From: Siphonodentalium dalli
Taxonomy: Eukaryota > Mollusca > Scaphopoda > Gadilida > Siphonodentaliidae
Length of the DNA: 64,000 bases
Reading direction: 5' to 3'
Assembly (NCBI GenBank): GCA_032622095.1
Contig: CP136062.1
Location: forward strand, 141,688,351-141,752,350
Each line of letters opens with the position of its first letter. Position 1 is the first letter of the stretch. Position numbers and translations under genes: made by a program. Below the pieces are notes generated by a model. That model was not told the origin of the DNA. It worked only from the letters and a program-made list of their open reading frames with translations, and did no database searches. Below, in pieces: positions 36,797 through 49,141 of this stretch.

Positions 36797-37262
36797 TTAA
36801 ACAAAGGCCAGATCGTCCAGAGTCGAACTGAACATCACCAGGTGACCCCTCCACTGGGTAAATGCAAAATTGATCGTATATACCTTTCCATTGTCGTTTG
36901 TGTCGTTATTTAGCGGTCCAGTTCTAATTATGATACCATTATATCGCTTAAAACCACTGACATATTCCTGTGGAGCACTGGTATTCCGCGAGCCGATTGG
37001 ACATGTTAACATACTCGCTCGCATTTTGTTTGGGCACATGTGTGTGCAAAATCGCTGCAACATCGCTTTGCATGGATTCTCCATGGACCAATAAAGAGCA
37101 TTTCATATTAACATTTCCGGATACGGTAAACATAAAGAGCGTTAATGTCTTTTCGACTCCGAAGTTATATCTGAAGTATTGTTCCTCTCTATATATATTA
37201 AATGCTTCAATGTCTTCGAAATTGTCCATTATAAGAAACAGAAATATGACCGCCTTTTCAGA
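36797..37262 (-). pseudogene. Unrecognised coding-like stretch, minus strand
   Basis: An upstream frame reads KAVIFLFLIMDNFEDIEAFN, then FGVEKTLTLFMFTVSGNVN, LLVHGESMQSDVAAILHTHV and QNASEYVNMSNRLAEYQC, stopping at 36948. An overlapping frame continues with SAPQEYVSGFKRYNGIII, NGKVYTINFAFTQWRGHL and FSSTLDDLAFV, stopping at 36797. The composition looks globular and possibly secreted. The two parts would form one protein of about 150 residues if a single frame change occurred near 36960-37000. I do not recognise the family. Confidence 0.35.
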
Positions 37263-37427
37263 AATCTAATTCGGACGTATAACATCAATATGTCTGGATT
37301 ATTTGAACTCTCTCGGTCAAGCGGTGTATGACACCTATTGCTTTTGTAACATTACGGCGATCAAATTATATGATAAAGGTCGACACATATACTAATATAA
37401 TTTTACACCATGCGCGGGATGACTTAC

Positions 37428-37531
37428 ATGACTCAAAGCAGGAACAGGATTTGCGTGCCCGCCCGAAGGGCGGCACGAGGACGGTGTGGGCTCACCCGGA
37501 GGTCGCCCTTACGCCCTGGCATGACTCAAAG
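37428..37531. mobile_element. 82-bp GC-rich insert between 11-bp direct repeats
   Basis: ATGACTCAAAG occurs at 37428-37438 and again at 37521-37531. Between them lie 82 bases that are far more GC-rich than their surroundings, with a stem CCGCCC-GAA-GGGCGG. A perfect 11-base flanking repeat is typical of target-primed insertion of a short RNA-derived sequence. The source was not identified. Confidence 0.55.
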
Positions 37532-37539
37532 AATTTCAT

Positions 37540-38509
37540 CAGCTGTTTTGAACTTTCGGCGCAACAGTACAACATATCGTCGCGCAAATACGCACTTAAT
37601 CGACCTATGGAGTGAGATAGGTAATAATTGATTATTTGATTATGAAATAAGCAGATAATGGAGTCATAGCCGTTATTTCGTTTTATGGCGCGGGCTACAG
37701 TGAAAACACATGTTAGAACGTGAACCTGAAAAGTCTTGGTTAGCTTATTTGTGTCAATGTCCGCATATAATCTTTTTAGAATCGCCTCATAATGAGTCGA
37801 TAATGTGACTAAAATGTCCCGCATTTTCAGCATATTATCGACTCAAAAAGAGAACATTCTAAGCAGACTATCTACCTAAACTAGTTCTCTATAAGCAGAT
37901 AATGGCCGGGTTTTCATGAGAATAGGCTGAATAGTAAGGAAACGTTCTTATACTCATTACCAAATCAAGAACAGACTAACCCGGAATGCTCGTTACTATG
38001 TAATATATTACAATTAAACCTTGTAATATGTTCCTTTTATCGAGTTTCTTGTATCAACATGAGCTATAAATATATGTCACAAAAGACTTATGCCACCCCC
38101 ACAACCTGAGGATTCTGAGGGTTCGTCCGTACAAACTAGCTATTTTCCTTCTGTACAATATGCAAGTAGCATTGCTACTTAACTACCAGTAATTGGATTT
38201 GAATATATACATGTATATACGATAGAACGATAAGTATAATCCATTTTAATTTCTTCACCAGAGTTACGGTCCTTCTTGGACTTAGAAAATAGCCACATTT
38301 TCCTCCTTACAAGCATTTAGCATTTCCCACCCTATAGAATGAGCGTCGTGGCATATGCACGCTTGGCATTGCACTCGTTGGAGTCGTGAGAGAATGATAG
38401 CCTCAGACACAGGGGCGCGCCCCTAAAAACGAGTAAAAAATTATAAATTAAAAACTATAAATTAAAAAACGAGCGCGCCACTTTAACAAACACATCAGTA
38501 TTGATATAA
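37540..38509. other. No recognisable gene
   Basis: Single-copy sequence. A 113-codon minus-strand frame at 37492-37833 overlaps the GC insert and shows no recognisable motif. Confidence 0.4.
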
Positions 38510-39084
38510 TATGTTACACAGGGGGGAGTCAGAAAATATTTGCAGGCACGTATGCTGATTTTTTACTTTCGACCTTTGTTGTGACCCACCCCGCGTCCAA
38601 ATTATTTTCCGTTTTCGGCAGTTTTTTCCGGCCATTTTTGGACACCCACCCCCCTTTTAACACTAAAACAGAGATTTGCGGTGGGAAATTCACTGTAAAA
38701 TGCTGTATATGAATTTCTGTGCATACTATTAATCATGGATGTTAACATTGACATGTAAATAGGAACAAGTCATTTTGGGGTCATTGTAAAAAAAAAACAA
38801 CATGGCTGCCAGCAGCAATCTTGGATTTCAAAATTCAATCCATTAGCAAGGGCTACAGGCTATATTGTTTGTCTGATCATCATGAAATTTGTCATTTATG
38901 TTAATATTGACACATATATGTGTTTTAAGCCAAACTCATTGCAAAAACAGTCTAAAAGACTTGCAGGACAAATATTTTTGAGTTGCGGAAAAAATTGTTT
39001 GTTGGTCCTATCGACCACCCACCCACCCCGACATACGTGCCCGGAAAAAACTTTTTTTCCACCCCCCCCCCCCCTATGTTACAC
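38510..39084. mobile_element. G-run element, copy B, with 10-bp duplication
   Basis: The element (about 38520-39074) lies between two copies of TATGTTACAC (38510-38519 and 39075-39084). It starts AGGGGGGAGTCAGAAAA and ends TTTTTTTCCA plus a run of C, so the ends are inverted G/C runs followed by A/T runs. It parallels the hAT-like element at 19025. The exact duplication length (8 to 10) depends on which end base is assigned. Confidence 0.7.
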
Positions 39085-41295
39085 GGGAGTTCACTATTTC
39101 AAATTCGTCCTAATTTCTAACGGCCATAATTCACAGACGCCTGAACCGATTCCTAATATTCCAACGCCATCGATCGAGAAAACGCTATATTTTACAAAGT
39201 TGCTTCACAATTCTTGGATAAACTGCTCGACAACTTATGAAACAGACGATGAACAAAACATGTAACAATGATTGGAATAAACAATCAATCAAGCTGCGCC
39301 GGTGCATCATTAAAGATCCTTTACCCGTGCATTCTCTTATATATGCGTACATGTAGCCTCGCATATATATAAGAGAATGCGCTGGCTAACAAGGTCAAGG
39401 TAAATATTTTAAGGCTCTTATATATGCGAGGCTCCATTTGGGAGAAAATAAATATGAAGCCCCTGTCCGCAAACGCTTCTATCAATTAATATTGATTATA
39501 TTTCGAATTTTCTGGTATAATCAATGGTATAATCAATTTGGGGCAGCCCAGGGCCCGCGCTCGTTCTGAGCGTAGCATGAGCGATATATAGCTCTATCTA
39601 AAACATCTTAAAATGGTAACGAAAAAATCTCCCACTTGGCCATCGCATTATGTAAGAAAATATCGATATAAAATCAATATTAATTCGGAAAGGTGTCTTC
39701 GACTCATATTTACTATTTTATACTCCGGAAACCAGATAAAACGTATTTAGGAAGGGATAGACCATCTTTAACTCCAGTGTGGACTAATCAATCTAAACCA
39801 AAGCTGGCATGTCAGTTTCTCAGCCAAAAATACATATCAAGTTCGAATATGGGTTCTGTCCAGTGATTTCGGCATGAGTTACGACTTCGAAATTACATGT
39901 ACATAGACAAATGTACATGTGCCTGCATGATTTAATAACATTTTGGTTTGCAACAGATTTACGCAGTTCGGAATATTTTATCGGAAGTTATATATAGAAA
40001 TACAGGTCGACAAGTTCAACTATGGGTTCAGATCAACGCGTTTTGCACGAGTGGTGCAGACACTTTTCAGACTTGGAATTTATCCAATTTGAAAACATAT
40101 TTGGTTTCTGACTGATAACTCCAGATTTGGTTATTTTCTCGCAACTAAAATTGGTACATGTGTGCTTCAAAACTGCAGGCAAATTCAACGTTTCGAATAT
40201 GGGTAGGGTCCTCCGTTGATTTTGCACGAGTTCTAGCCCTTCTCAACATAATTAATCCGAGTTGGTAATTTTTTATGAGTTTAACAAACTGGCGTATTTA
40301 GCCACGCCCAAGCGATGCTCTTGAATTCTGAACATTTAGTTCCGATAGTTACTACATGTTTTCATTTTATTATTTATTTTGTAATTAAAATATGTTGATA
40401 TATTTAGCATTGTTTACTCTCTAAATTGAAGTCGTGACAATGATAGCCTCGGACCCGTTTGTCTCCAGCATGTGACAATAAAGAACGTTTATTTAATTAT
40501 TTCTTTAAACGGTGAAAATAAAGAGCGTTCGTCTACATTATGCGATAAACGTTGAATGCAGTTGATAAATATTTCCGACTTTGTTAAGTCTTTCTCATGC
40601 ATACAAATTCTGTATAAATAAGTATTTCAGATATTGATCGGCCTATTTTGTTAACAGGAACGCTACAAAAGCAAGACATTCCTAGATTTAGTTATTATCC
40701 CACTTGGAGGTTGGGGATATACATGATTTGTTTGAACATATTTCTTGTGACCCAAATATTACAACATCCTAAAGGACATCGACCTATAATCGTCAGTTTT
40801 TTACGTACCGTTTAAATTTCGAAATGGCACGAGCACACGGAACGCAGTCCATAGAACTAACTATTCACAAAATCATTCCTTTACTTGGAAAACACAATAT
40901 ACCAGCATTATAATTAGTCCAGATCGAAGTAGTATAAAACAGAACTTTTATGTGAGTACCCACGACCTGACAACTCAATGATGGGGGGTAACACAAAGTC
41001 GGCAAGGCATACGATATTGAGTCGCCATACCCGACCTATAGTCGTCAGTATGTAAGTTAAAAAAAACAAATCACATTTGAACACTGAAAAACGAAACTAT
41101 GAATCGTGAACAATTATTTATTGTAGTTATGAATCGTGATTCTGATTAACGGAAAGTCTTTTGCAGCTTCCTCGAATGGCGCGACGTCTACATCTTCCAC
41201 AAGAAAGACTGTTGCGGCCCAGTTCGTCTGCTCAGAAGTATGCAAATAACTGAATTTAATTACAAATCAGACGAGCAATGTCATGAATATCTCGT

Positions 41296-41301
41296 TTTAT
41301 T
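41296..41301 (-). terminator. Poly(A) signal of light-chain copy 2
   Basis: AATAAA on the minus strand about 300 bases after the stop. Confidence 0.55.
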
Positions 41302-41602
41302 TTTTCATACAACGATTTGCTTCATTATTAGATAGATTCCGAGTGATATTTTAAAGAAAATAGGATTTTGCGAACATCATGCGTGCCTTCGAGCTATAGT
41401 TCCAAGAAGAAACAGTGTATTTTCATTGTCGAATATCCAATAATCGCCAAAGAACATTAACATATCATACCCACAGAGAATGTCCACATAAAATAGTCTG
41501 TGACTTTCCTCTGAAGAAACACATCTCGACCATGAATTTAAACGTGCCACAGAATTAAAGTCCACATCCTTCAGTAATTAGTGCGAATGCAGCTAGACTT
41601 GA

Positions 41603-42082
41603 TCAATCATCGTTGTGCTTTCCTTTGATGATGTTAACGAACTCATTGTAATTGAAGTGTCCTCCGGAGATAGGTGCTTCCTTCCACGTCCGCGCGATTT
41701 CATCTTTAGTGAAGTTATCTCCCATGTTTTGAAGCAGATCTTTGAGGTATACTTCCGGGATTGTTCCATTCCCTTCCTCGTCGAACATTTTGAAAGCATC
41801 AATGAGTGTGCTCTCGGAATTTGTCTCGCCGATTTTCTCGCCAAACAAGGTAAGAAACATCGTGAAGTTAAGCGGACCTGGAGCCTCTTTCAGCATCTCT
41901 TTAAGATCCTTGTCGTTCGGCGTCTTCCCGAATTGCGAATATATTTCCTTCAAATCAACCAACTCGATCAATCCATCTCTATTAGAATCGATCACAGAGA
42001 AAGCCTCTTTAAGTTCCTGCATAACTTTCTGTGGGAGTTTGGTGAAGGCTCCTGAAGCGCATTGTTTCGTCTTGTCAGCCAT
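41603..42082 (-). CDS. Myosin regulatory light chain, copy 2 (array unit 3)
   Basis: An intact intronless 159-codon frame with the same start (MADKTKQC), the same canonical first EF-hand (residues 32-43) and the same KEAPGPLNFTMFL block as the copy at 9478. It differs at four residues: GG to GE and D to N in GEKIGETNSE, K to N in FDEEGNGT, and A to V in PEVYL. It is the most diverged of the three. No stop or frameshift is present. It has a full TATATAAG box and a perfect TGACGTCA upstream. Confidence 0.93.
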   Translation of the reverse strand: MADKTKQCASGAFTKLPQKVMQELKEAFSVIDSNRDGLIELVDLKEIYSQFGKTPNDKDLKEMLKEAPGPLNFTMFLTLFGEKIGETNSESTLIDAFKMFDEEGNGTIPEVYLKDLLQNMGDNFTKDEIARTWKEAPISGGHFNYNEFVNIIKGKHNDD

Positions 42083-42169
42083 TTCGATTCTTTATTTCGA
42101 TATCGACAACAGGAACGTATGTCAGCCAGCGAATTGTGAGGTTTGGTGATGATTTCAGAGTCCGATACT

Positions 42170-42177
42170 CTTATATA
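42170..42177 (-). promoter_or_regulatory. TATA box of light-chain copy 2
   Basis: TATATAAG on the minus strand, 88-95 bases upstream of the ATG. Identical in copy 3 (58635-58642) and eroded in copy 1. Confidence 0.6.
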
Positions 42178-42242
42178 GGGGCTATTTGACCATACATACC
42201 CGCCGGGTAGCATGAGCTCATCACACCCGCTGGTGGCATATG

Positions 42243-42250
42243 TGACGTCA
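42243..42250. promoter_or_regulatory. CRE-like palindrome upstream of light-chain copy 2
   Basis: A perfect TGACGTCA, the CREB/ATF consensus, about 165 bases upstream of the ATG and next to an E-box CATATG. Conserved at 58708-58715, mutated to TGATGTCA in copy 1. Confidence 0.45.
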
Positions 42251-43104
42251 TGCTGGGCACAGCACCCGGTGAATGGCAATACTCGTATCTGTTATTACAG
42301 GTCAACTAATAGGATATACGTTAATTGTGTATAATAACGGATAAAGATATCATAATTATGTTATATCAACGTCCGTCTTACATATTAATTCAAGAATAAA
42401 CATCCCGCGTATGAGGGCTGCTGGGTAGGCATTCATGCTGCATACCCACATCTTGTCCCTGTTTTCAATCTGTGGGGTTTCTGTAATTCAAGAATTAGTA
42501 ATAATTCATAAACGACCATCCCTTTTATCTGGCCATGCAAGCACCATGTCCGATGTCAGTCCATGCATGCCACCAATCTAAGGAGAACCGCAGAGCGATT
42601 TTCGCCTAGACGCGGTTGCTGCTCCAGATTGTGGCTTAAATATGTATTGAGGAGTCCAGACCTCCAATTACAAAATAGAAATTATATCATAATATCGTCT
42701 TCTGTTGTGTTCTGTTGAAAAATTCAGAAAACCGAACATGACTTATAAACTAGACCTAAAATACCAAAGAATATAATTAAGTTATTGAAAATTTGACCAA
42801 TAAATTGTTGTTGTCCCTTTAAAACAACGAAATTATCTTAATATATGCATATAAAATTCAATATAAAACAAAATAACGCGTTTTACGTGGCACTTCTCGT
42901 TCCAAACATGCTATACATAAGAATCAAAATAAAAGCTAATTATATCATATATCATAATAATTAGCCTGGAACCCTGAATACATCTTTAATATTTTGGACA
43001 TGCATAGGGTTATTTTGAAGTCCAAATTTGCAAAAGATAAGATAAGATATTGTGACCAACTTTTGACTCAAAACTACTGGCCTTGATGACGGTCGAATAT
43101 AGAG

Positions 43105-43946
43105 GTTGGACTTGGATCTTTCAATATCCAACAGAGCAGCAACATAAGCAGCGACGTCTCGTGTCAGTTTGCCAACTTTATTGGTGCCGTCGAACACGGC
43201 AACAGTATTCTTGTCGTGCCCCGTTTGATTCTCGCATTAGGCGGGCATCATCAGGGGTGGTCAAAACGTTAGCCAATTTTTGTGGGATAAGCCCGGCGGT
43301 TACCAATGGATGCTCTTTCGTGTTTCGAGTTGTTGAGATTGGCTTTCGTGACAATTATTGTTATCACTGCATTGGAGCTTAAGACGCTTTCGTGATTGAA
43401 TGGTATTGAATTGAAGATCTGCGTGCACTTTGAATGCTTCTTTATAAAAGCGCTTTTTTGTGGATTGATCGAGCATTCAATCGCTAGGCTGGGTGGGCAT
43501 TCCCCAGACAATCGGTCAAAAGCCCTTCAGAGCTTGTGTTTGTAATATGTTTAAATACCTCCGACTTTTAAATAAAATTTATCTGTTGACGTGGTCAAAC
43601 CACCATCGGCACAAATACTTGCATCGCTGGCGATACTTGATTGCCGTTCCCACGTGCACGTTGATAATTCCGTCTTCACATACACAAACATTGATGGGCT
43701 TGTCCTCTTTGTCTGGTGGATTGGACGACTGCTGTTCTGCAAGACTTGTAGTTTCAGCATCCTGTTCATCTTGGGTTTCTTGTTCGCTTCCCAACGATAC
43801 GTCTAGGTTAATGTTATTTGGACCAGCATCACTAGAACAACCACATAGTAACATCACAGTCTCATCACAGTTATATATTTTGCTCCGGATTATATCGCAA
43901 GACATTCGATTTGAGTGTTGTCCCCAATACGGTGAAGTGTATTTCC
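43105..43946 (-). pseudogene. Degraded Cys-rich gene, copy 2 (unit 3)
   Basis: It starts after the acceptor TTCTAG and is open for about 85 codons (LGKYTSPYWGQHSNRMSC, YNCDETVMLLCGC, the acidic linker, PPDKEDKPINVCVCEDG). The linker frame is intact here, unlike in copy 1. About 85 extra bases at 43509-43594 interrupt the second Cys-rich part. The C-terminal stretch (LVTAGLIPQKLANVLTTPDD) is present in another frame. Family unknown. Confidence 0.5.
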
Positions 43947-44433
43947 CTAGAACAGTATATCAATACTTTTTCAATTGCAAACCGTGGAACACAAATTAGT
44001 ATTTCTTACAATACTTAAGAGCTGTAAATATTAAGTTCACTTGTATATTATGGTGCGCTAGAACATGTACTTACTTTTATCCGTTGAGCGTGTTTGGGTG
44101 GATTTATCTATAGGTAACTTATAGGTATTCACAGGCAAATTGAGACATTGAAATTGAATATAAATCCTGGTTCCGTGCCTACCAGAATTATAAACTACAC
44201 ATTAGTTCACCATTCACATAAAGAGGAACATCTAACGTTTATAGGGTAATGATTCTGACAAAGTCTGCATGGGGCGTATGTAGTTTCGAACTAATCTGCC
44301 ACATATAGTGTGGCCTGTTGAACTGTTGAACTATTAATAATAACTTGGCATACGTTGCTGTGGCCCATGTTAATTACGTTGGGCAATACTCAATTCGTAT
44401 ATACGGTTATGAGGACGGGAAGAATTACAAGAC

Positions 44434-44721
44434 CCATACCCCATTTTCACCCCCTCGGGGTGGCACCCCCCCCCCCCCGGGGGTGATGGGTGGGGGTCGG
44501 GGTGTTTCTAGGTGGTATTTGGGGCCGGCCACCCACCCATGCCGTCAAATCGGTCGAAATCCTTACCGTTCTCGAAAATGGTCCATACCCCATATTCACC
44601 CCCTCGGGGTGGCACCCCCCGGGGGTGATGGTGGGGGGTCGGGGTGTTTCTATGTGGTATTTGGGGCCGGCCACCCACCCATGCAGTCAAATCGGTCGAA
44701 ATCCTTACCGTTCTCGAAAAT
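44434..44721 (+). repeat. Tandem duplication, about 145 bp, GC-rich
   Basis: Two copies of a block running from CATACCCCATATTCACCCCC through GGGGCCGGCCACCCACCC to CCTTACCGTTCTCGAAAA. They differ mainly in the length of the C run (about 13 against 6). The block fills the junction between units 3 and 4. Frames through it are artefacts. Confidence 0.85.
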
Positions 44722-44834
44722 TATTATCAGCTAATTAGCTGATACGTATGTGCTAATTAGCTGATATTATCAGCTAATTAGCTGTTATTATCAGCTAATT
44801 AGCTGATACGTATACGTATGTGCTAATTAGCACT
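44722..44834. repeat. Array of ATCAGCTAATTAGCTGAT palindromes
   Basis: Repeats of the palindrome CAGCTAATTAGCTG alternate with ACGTATGTGCTAATTAGC. Nearly every base lies in a self-complementary segment. It sits at the unit 3/unit 4 junction. Confidence 0.85.
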
Positions 44835-45299
44835 TACTGGGCCATTTTTCTTCTTCAAAATGGCACCAATACGCTTCCATACCATTAGGTTAGATAGTTT
44901 TCGAATTACTGGCTCATCAAACTTTCTAACAGTCGGAAATATAGCGAACATTTTGCAAAGCTGCAAAATATGAGGAATGTTGCACACTTAAATTCCTAGC
45001 AAAAACTTAGGGTCTCCAGATTCTTAATAGTGAAAAACCCTCCCCGTGCTCACGTCGCTAACACAACATTAGTTCCTATGTTATGGGCAACATTTGAGCG
45101 GAATATCATTTTTCATGGAGCTTAATATATATATTTTTTACACGCTTGTTCCCAGAAGTACATTGTTAAAGTTGTTCCATATTTACAAATACGTATGGAA
45201 CGTACGTTCCATACGCATCTCGTTGACGTAAAATGACGTTCGCCTCAACTATGAAACCGGAACTATAAAATAAAAGCATCATCACACATGACAAAACAA

Positions 45300-45326
45300 G
45301 CGCCTCTCGTTCTATCCTTCCGCGAC
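45300..45326. repeat. Half hairpin, unit 4
   Basis: Only the right arm (GCGCCTCTCGTTCTATCC onward) is left. About 55 bases, including the whole left arm, are missing relative to units 1 and 2, as expected for a deletion at a palindrome. Confidence 0.8.
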
Positions 45327-46339
45327 AACACTCGTGCCGTATCGACAAACACATCGTGTCGTTCTGTTTATATATCAAGACATGTATATTTGCTATGCAT
45401 GATAACTATAAAGAGCGATTGTTTCACTCATGTGTGGGAATCTGATAACAGCTGGTGAATTTATGTGGTTTGAGTGACGCGGTTCGAGGGTTCCGTTGGT
45501 GGTGTCCCACTTATAATGTTCAACTACCACACCCCTTGAACCAGTCTAAATTTCGTTATTTGACACCACCCCTCCCCGTGAGCGAACTTTTCCAACTATA
45601 ATAGTACCACAAATTTTCAACATGATAAATGAACCCCTGTTGGTTGTATGGAACTTGTCCAAATGATGGTGATGTTAGTCCTAACATAAATTGGTCAAAT
45701 ATTTGGGAAATATAGACTTGGTCTAAAAATAACTAATCACACACTATAGATTTTGTTGGTAAAACTATCCAACAATGTTAACCTGTTTGTGGCCTGAATT
45801 ATCTAACTAAATTTAATGTTGCTTCAGACATAAGATTTCCAACTGTTGAACAAGGTGATGATCGTTGGTTGGGGGGGGGGGGGGGCATGAGACACATCCA
45901 CCCCTGTTGCCATGACATTGCCCCCGAATGACGTCGGTTCTCTCACTATATACACGGTACATCCGTGCATTAGTTTATCGTGTTTTATTGAAGCCATTTT
46001 GATTGCCATAATGTACCAAAAAATCAATAAATTATTTTTGTTTACAAAATTAATGAGAGTTGAAAATTATTTGGCATTTAATATAACTTTGCTCACCATG
46101 CACGTGCAGTTTTGTTCTCTGTTCTTTAAGATGGAATTGTCCCCACATTTCCGCTATATCTCCCAATCTATATCTATATGTGCTAAGGTCTGTCTGTCTG
46201 TCTGTGTTCTATAGAAATTCACAGTGGACCACCTAGATGACACAAAATGGGTCTAATAGGGGTAACTTTTTACAAGATAATGGCGACGGTTATAATTTTC
46301 TAAAGTGACGCCGTTGTTGTCAGGGGCAGAAAAGGGGGA

Positions 46340-48060
46340 GTGGCAGAAAAAATTATGTCGCCGATTGCCACCAAACTTATATATAATCATCCCCATAATA
46401 TGAGGAATCTAATGGTGTGGTTTAAATATGTCAAAAGTGGCACCGTTCGCATCAGGGATGCCCGGATTGGGAGAGGGGCACCAAAATTGATCAAAAAATA
46501 TTTTAGCGCCGAATTCCACCAAATTGATGCACATTCTTCTAAGATCTTCTCCATGATACAAGGAATCTTATTGTGTGATTTAAAGACGCCAAATTGGTTT
46601 CGTTGGGATGATAGATTGGGCGGGGGCGGTGGGTGGGTAATAAATCTGATAAGAATTCGTTTAGTCGCCGATTGCCACGAAACTTATACAAATTCATCCC
46701 CATTGTATGAGGTGTCTAATTGCGTGGCTTAAAGCTGTCAAAAGTGGCGTCATTCGAGTCAGGGGTGCACTGAAAGGGAGAGGGGCACCAAAATTGATAC
46801 ACAATATTTTTGGCGCCAATTTCCACCAATTTGATACACATTCTTATCCATGATATGAGGAATATAATCGTGTGATTTTAAAGACGTCATATTGGTGCTG
46901 CTTTGGTGAGAGATAGGATGGGGTGGGGTGAACACTAAATTTGATAACAAATAGTTTAGTCGCGGATTAGCACCAAACTTACAAATAATACTCGCCATGA
47001 TATCAGGAGTCTAATTGTGTGGTTTAAAGATGTCAAAAGTGGGGGCATTCGAGTCAGGGGTGCCCAGATGGCGAGAGGGACACACACATTGATAAACAAT
47101 ATGTTTAGCACCTATTTCCACCTGATTGATACATATTCTTCTCCGTGATACGAATAATCTAATCGTGTGGTTTAAATGCGCCAAATTGGTGCCGTTTTGG
47201 GTGAGAGATATGCAATGGTGGCCCTAAATTTGATACGAATTTGTATACTCGCCAATTATATTAAATTTTATATATATTCATCTCTATAATGAGTCTAAGT
47301 GTGTGGTTTAATTATATCAAAAGTGGCGCCGCTTGAATCCGAAATAGGGACGGGAGGGTCACCAACAACTTATACAAATATGTTAGTGCCAATTACCATC
47401 AAACTCATACACGTTCTTCTCAAATGATACAATGAATCAAATATTTGCGAATATCTGCCTGTGTTCTATATATAACTTTAAGGGTACAATCGAGATGGCA
47501 CCAAGGCGGTCTAACAGGGGTACCTTTTTTAATGGTGCGGGTTAAAATTTTCTAACGTGACGTTGTTGGTGTCAGGGGGGGGGGATATTTTTAGCGCAGA
47601 TTTCGACCAAATTGATATATTATTCTTCTCCGTGATACGAGGGATATAAACGTGTGATCTAAAGACGCGAAATTGGTGCCGTTTGGGTGAGAGATGGGGG
47701 GGGGGGGGGGGGTAATAACTATGATAAGAATTTGTTTACCGATTGCCACCAAACTTATATATAATCATCTCCATTATATAATGCATGCATGAATCTAATA
47801 GACGTGGTTTAAATATGACAAAAGTGGCGTGGTTCAAGTCGTGCATGAGGGGAGTTGCACCAAAGTTAATACAAATATATTTAGCGCGGATTCCACCAAA
47901 TTCATGCACGTTCTTCTCTAATTATATGATGAATTAAATCACATTTGGGGTCGTTTGGGTCATGGATGGCGAGAGGAAATTCACTAGCATTTATAAGATT
48001 GTTCAATTCGCCGATATCCAACAAAGTTATATATAGTCATCTCCCAGGCCATCTCCATGT
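46340..48060. repeat. Satellite-like tandem array (unit 4)
   Basis: Homologous to 2830-4560. The poly-G tract near 47696 is expanded to about 17 G, against 11 in unit 1 and 6 in unit 2. Confidence 0.8.
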
Positions 48061-48758
48061 CGTTCTAAGGAGTTTTTGGCATTCCAATTTCACAATCTCG
48101 ACAAATGGTTACCGAATTAAGTCTCTTGAACAATTATATCTTCTCAACTGTCATATTTATATGGGGATGGAAATCAGGTCATTCCTATAATGATCTAGCA
48201 GCACAGATACATAGAATAAAGCATTAAAAGTATATTTATATCAATCTATTTAAGAGATACATATATTCATTCAAACTGTGGGACCTTGAATCGTCAGAAG
48301 ATTGCATATTAGAATGGCTCATGTATATATTATAACACAATTGAGTCTGTCCCATTCAATATAGTTTCCACAAAAAAAGTTACAATTGCCTAGAGATATG
48401 GAAATGTAGAGCAGGCCTGTTCAAAAATAGTGGTCACAGTGTGCAGTCAAATATGGTTACTTCTGAGATAAAGGAAAACGCAGTCCGTAGCACATGACTT
48501 TTCAGGATCCTCCAATAGTGACATCTGACAAGGGTATATCTGCCCGATACAGAGGATTTCTTTAATTATTTAGAACAGACTCATCGCCTAACATAAACAA
48601 CTCAAAATCTCACTGTGTCTGGCACATGTAGCTGCTATAACTGCATAACATCATTTCTTTTAAACTGAAAATGATTAGCCAGTATATAGCACCAGAACAG
48701 AGGAGCGCCTGGACATATCTTTAAAACATCTGTATCTTCATGAAGATATGATAAACTA

Positions 48759-48789
<31 letters not shown>

Positions 48790-49112
48790 ACATCTCTATG
48801 TAAAACACAATTGTCGTCTTTTATTTTTTCGAACTAGTGTGTTTATGATGTTCATGTTTTGTGCTATAACGTTTGAAGTATACGCAGTTGTAAATACATA
48901 CTTCTTCATTGGTGGGACGGATTAAACGCGATAAACAAAATGATAATCGCTCCGACCTGACAAGGTGAGCAACTACTTATATTCCATGTGTAAGAATAAT
49001 GTTTTGTGATGCCATTTGGATATACAATTTATGAGAATACGTGTAACACTTTGAGAGCAAGTGTATTCTCTATTCCGACCAAAATATCCACAGAGGGTTT
49101 CACATCACTTTA

Positions 49113-49141
49113 ACCTGGGCAACGCCGGGTAACCCTGCTAG
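49113..49141 (+). mobile_element. Helitron-like 3' terminus, unit 4
   Basis: Same hairpin segment and terminal CTAG as in units 1 and 2. Confidence 0.4.

Larger units (their letters stand above)
39125..44430 (+). repeat. Array unit 3 (distal half only)
   Basis: Homologous to unit 1 from about 7000 to 12915, starting at CCTGAACCGATTCCTAATATTCC and ending after GAGGACGGGAAGAATTACAA. It lacks the proximal half but retains the light-chain and Cys-rich genes. It is followed, after a 440-bp junction, by the proximal half of unit 4. Parts at 39480-41290 and 42260-43090 contain nothing recognisable. Confidence 0.9.

Noticed and set aside
44345-44738. Gly/Pro-rich frames at the unit 3/4 junction
   Set aside because: They are created by a 145-bp tandem duplication of GC-rich DNA and are open in several frames at once.
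44722-44834. CRISPR-like regular palindromes
   Set aside because: There are no unique spacers, the repeats are contiguous and irregular, and the DNA is animal.
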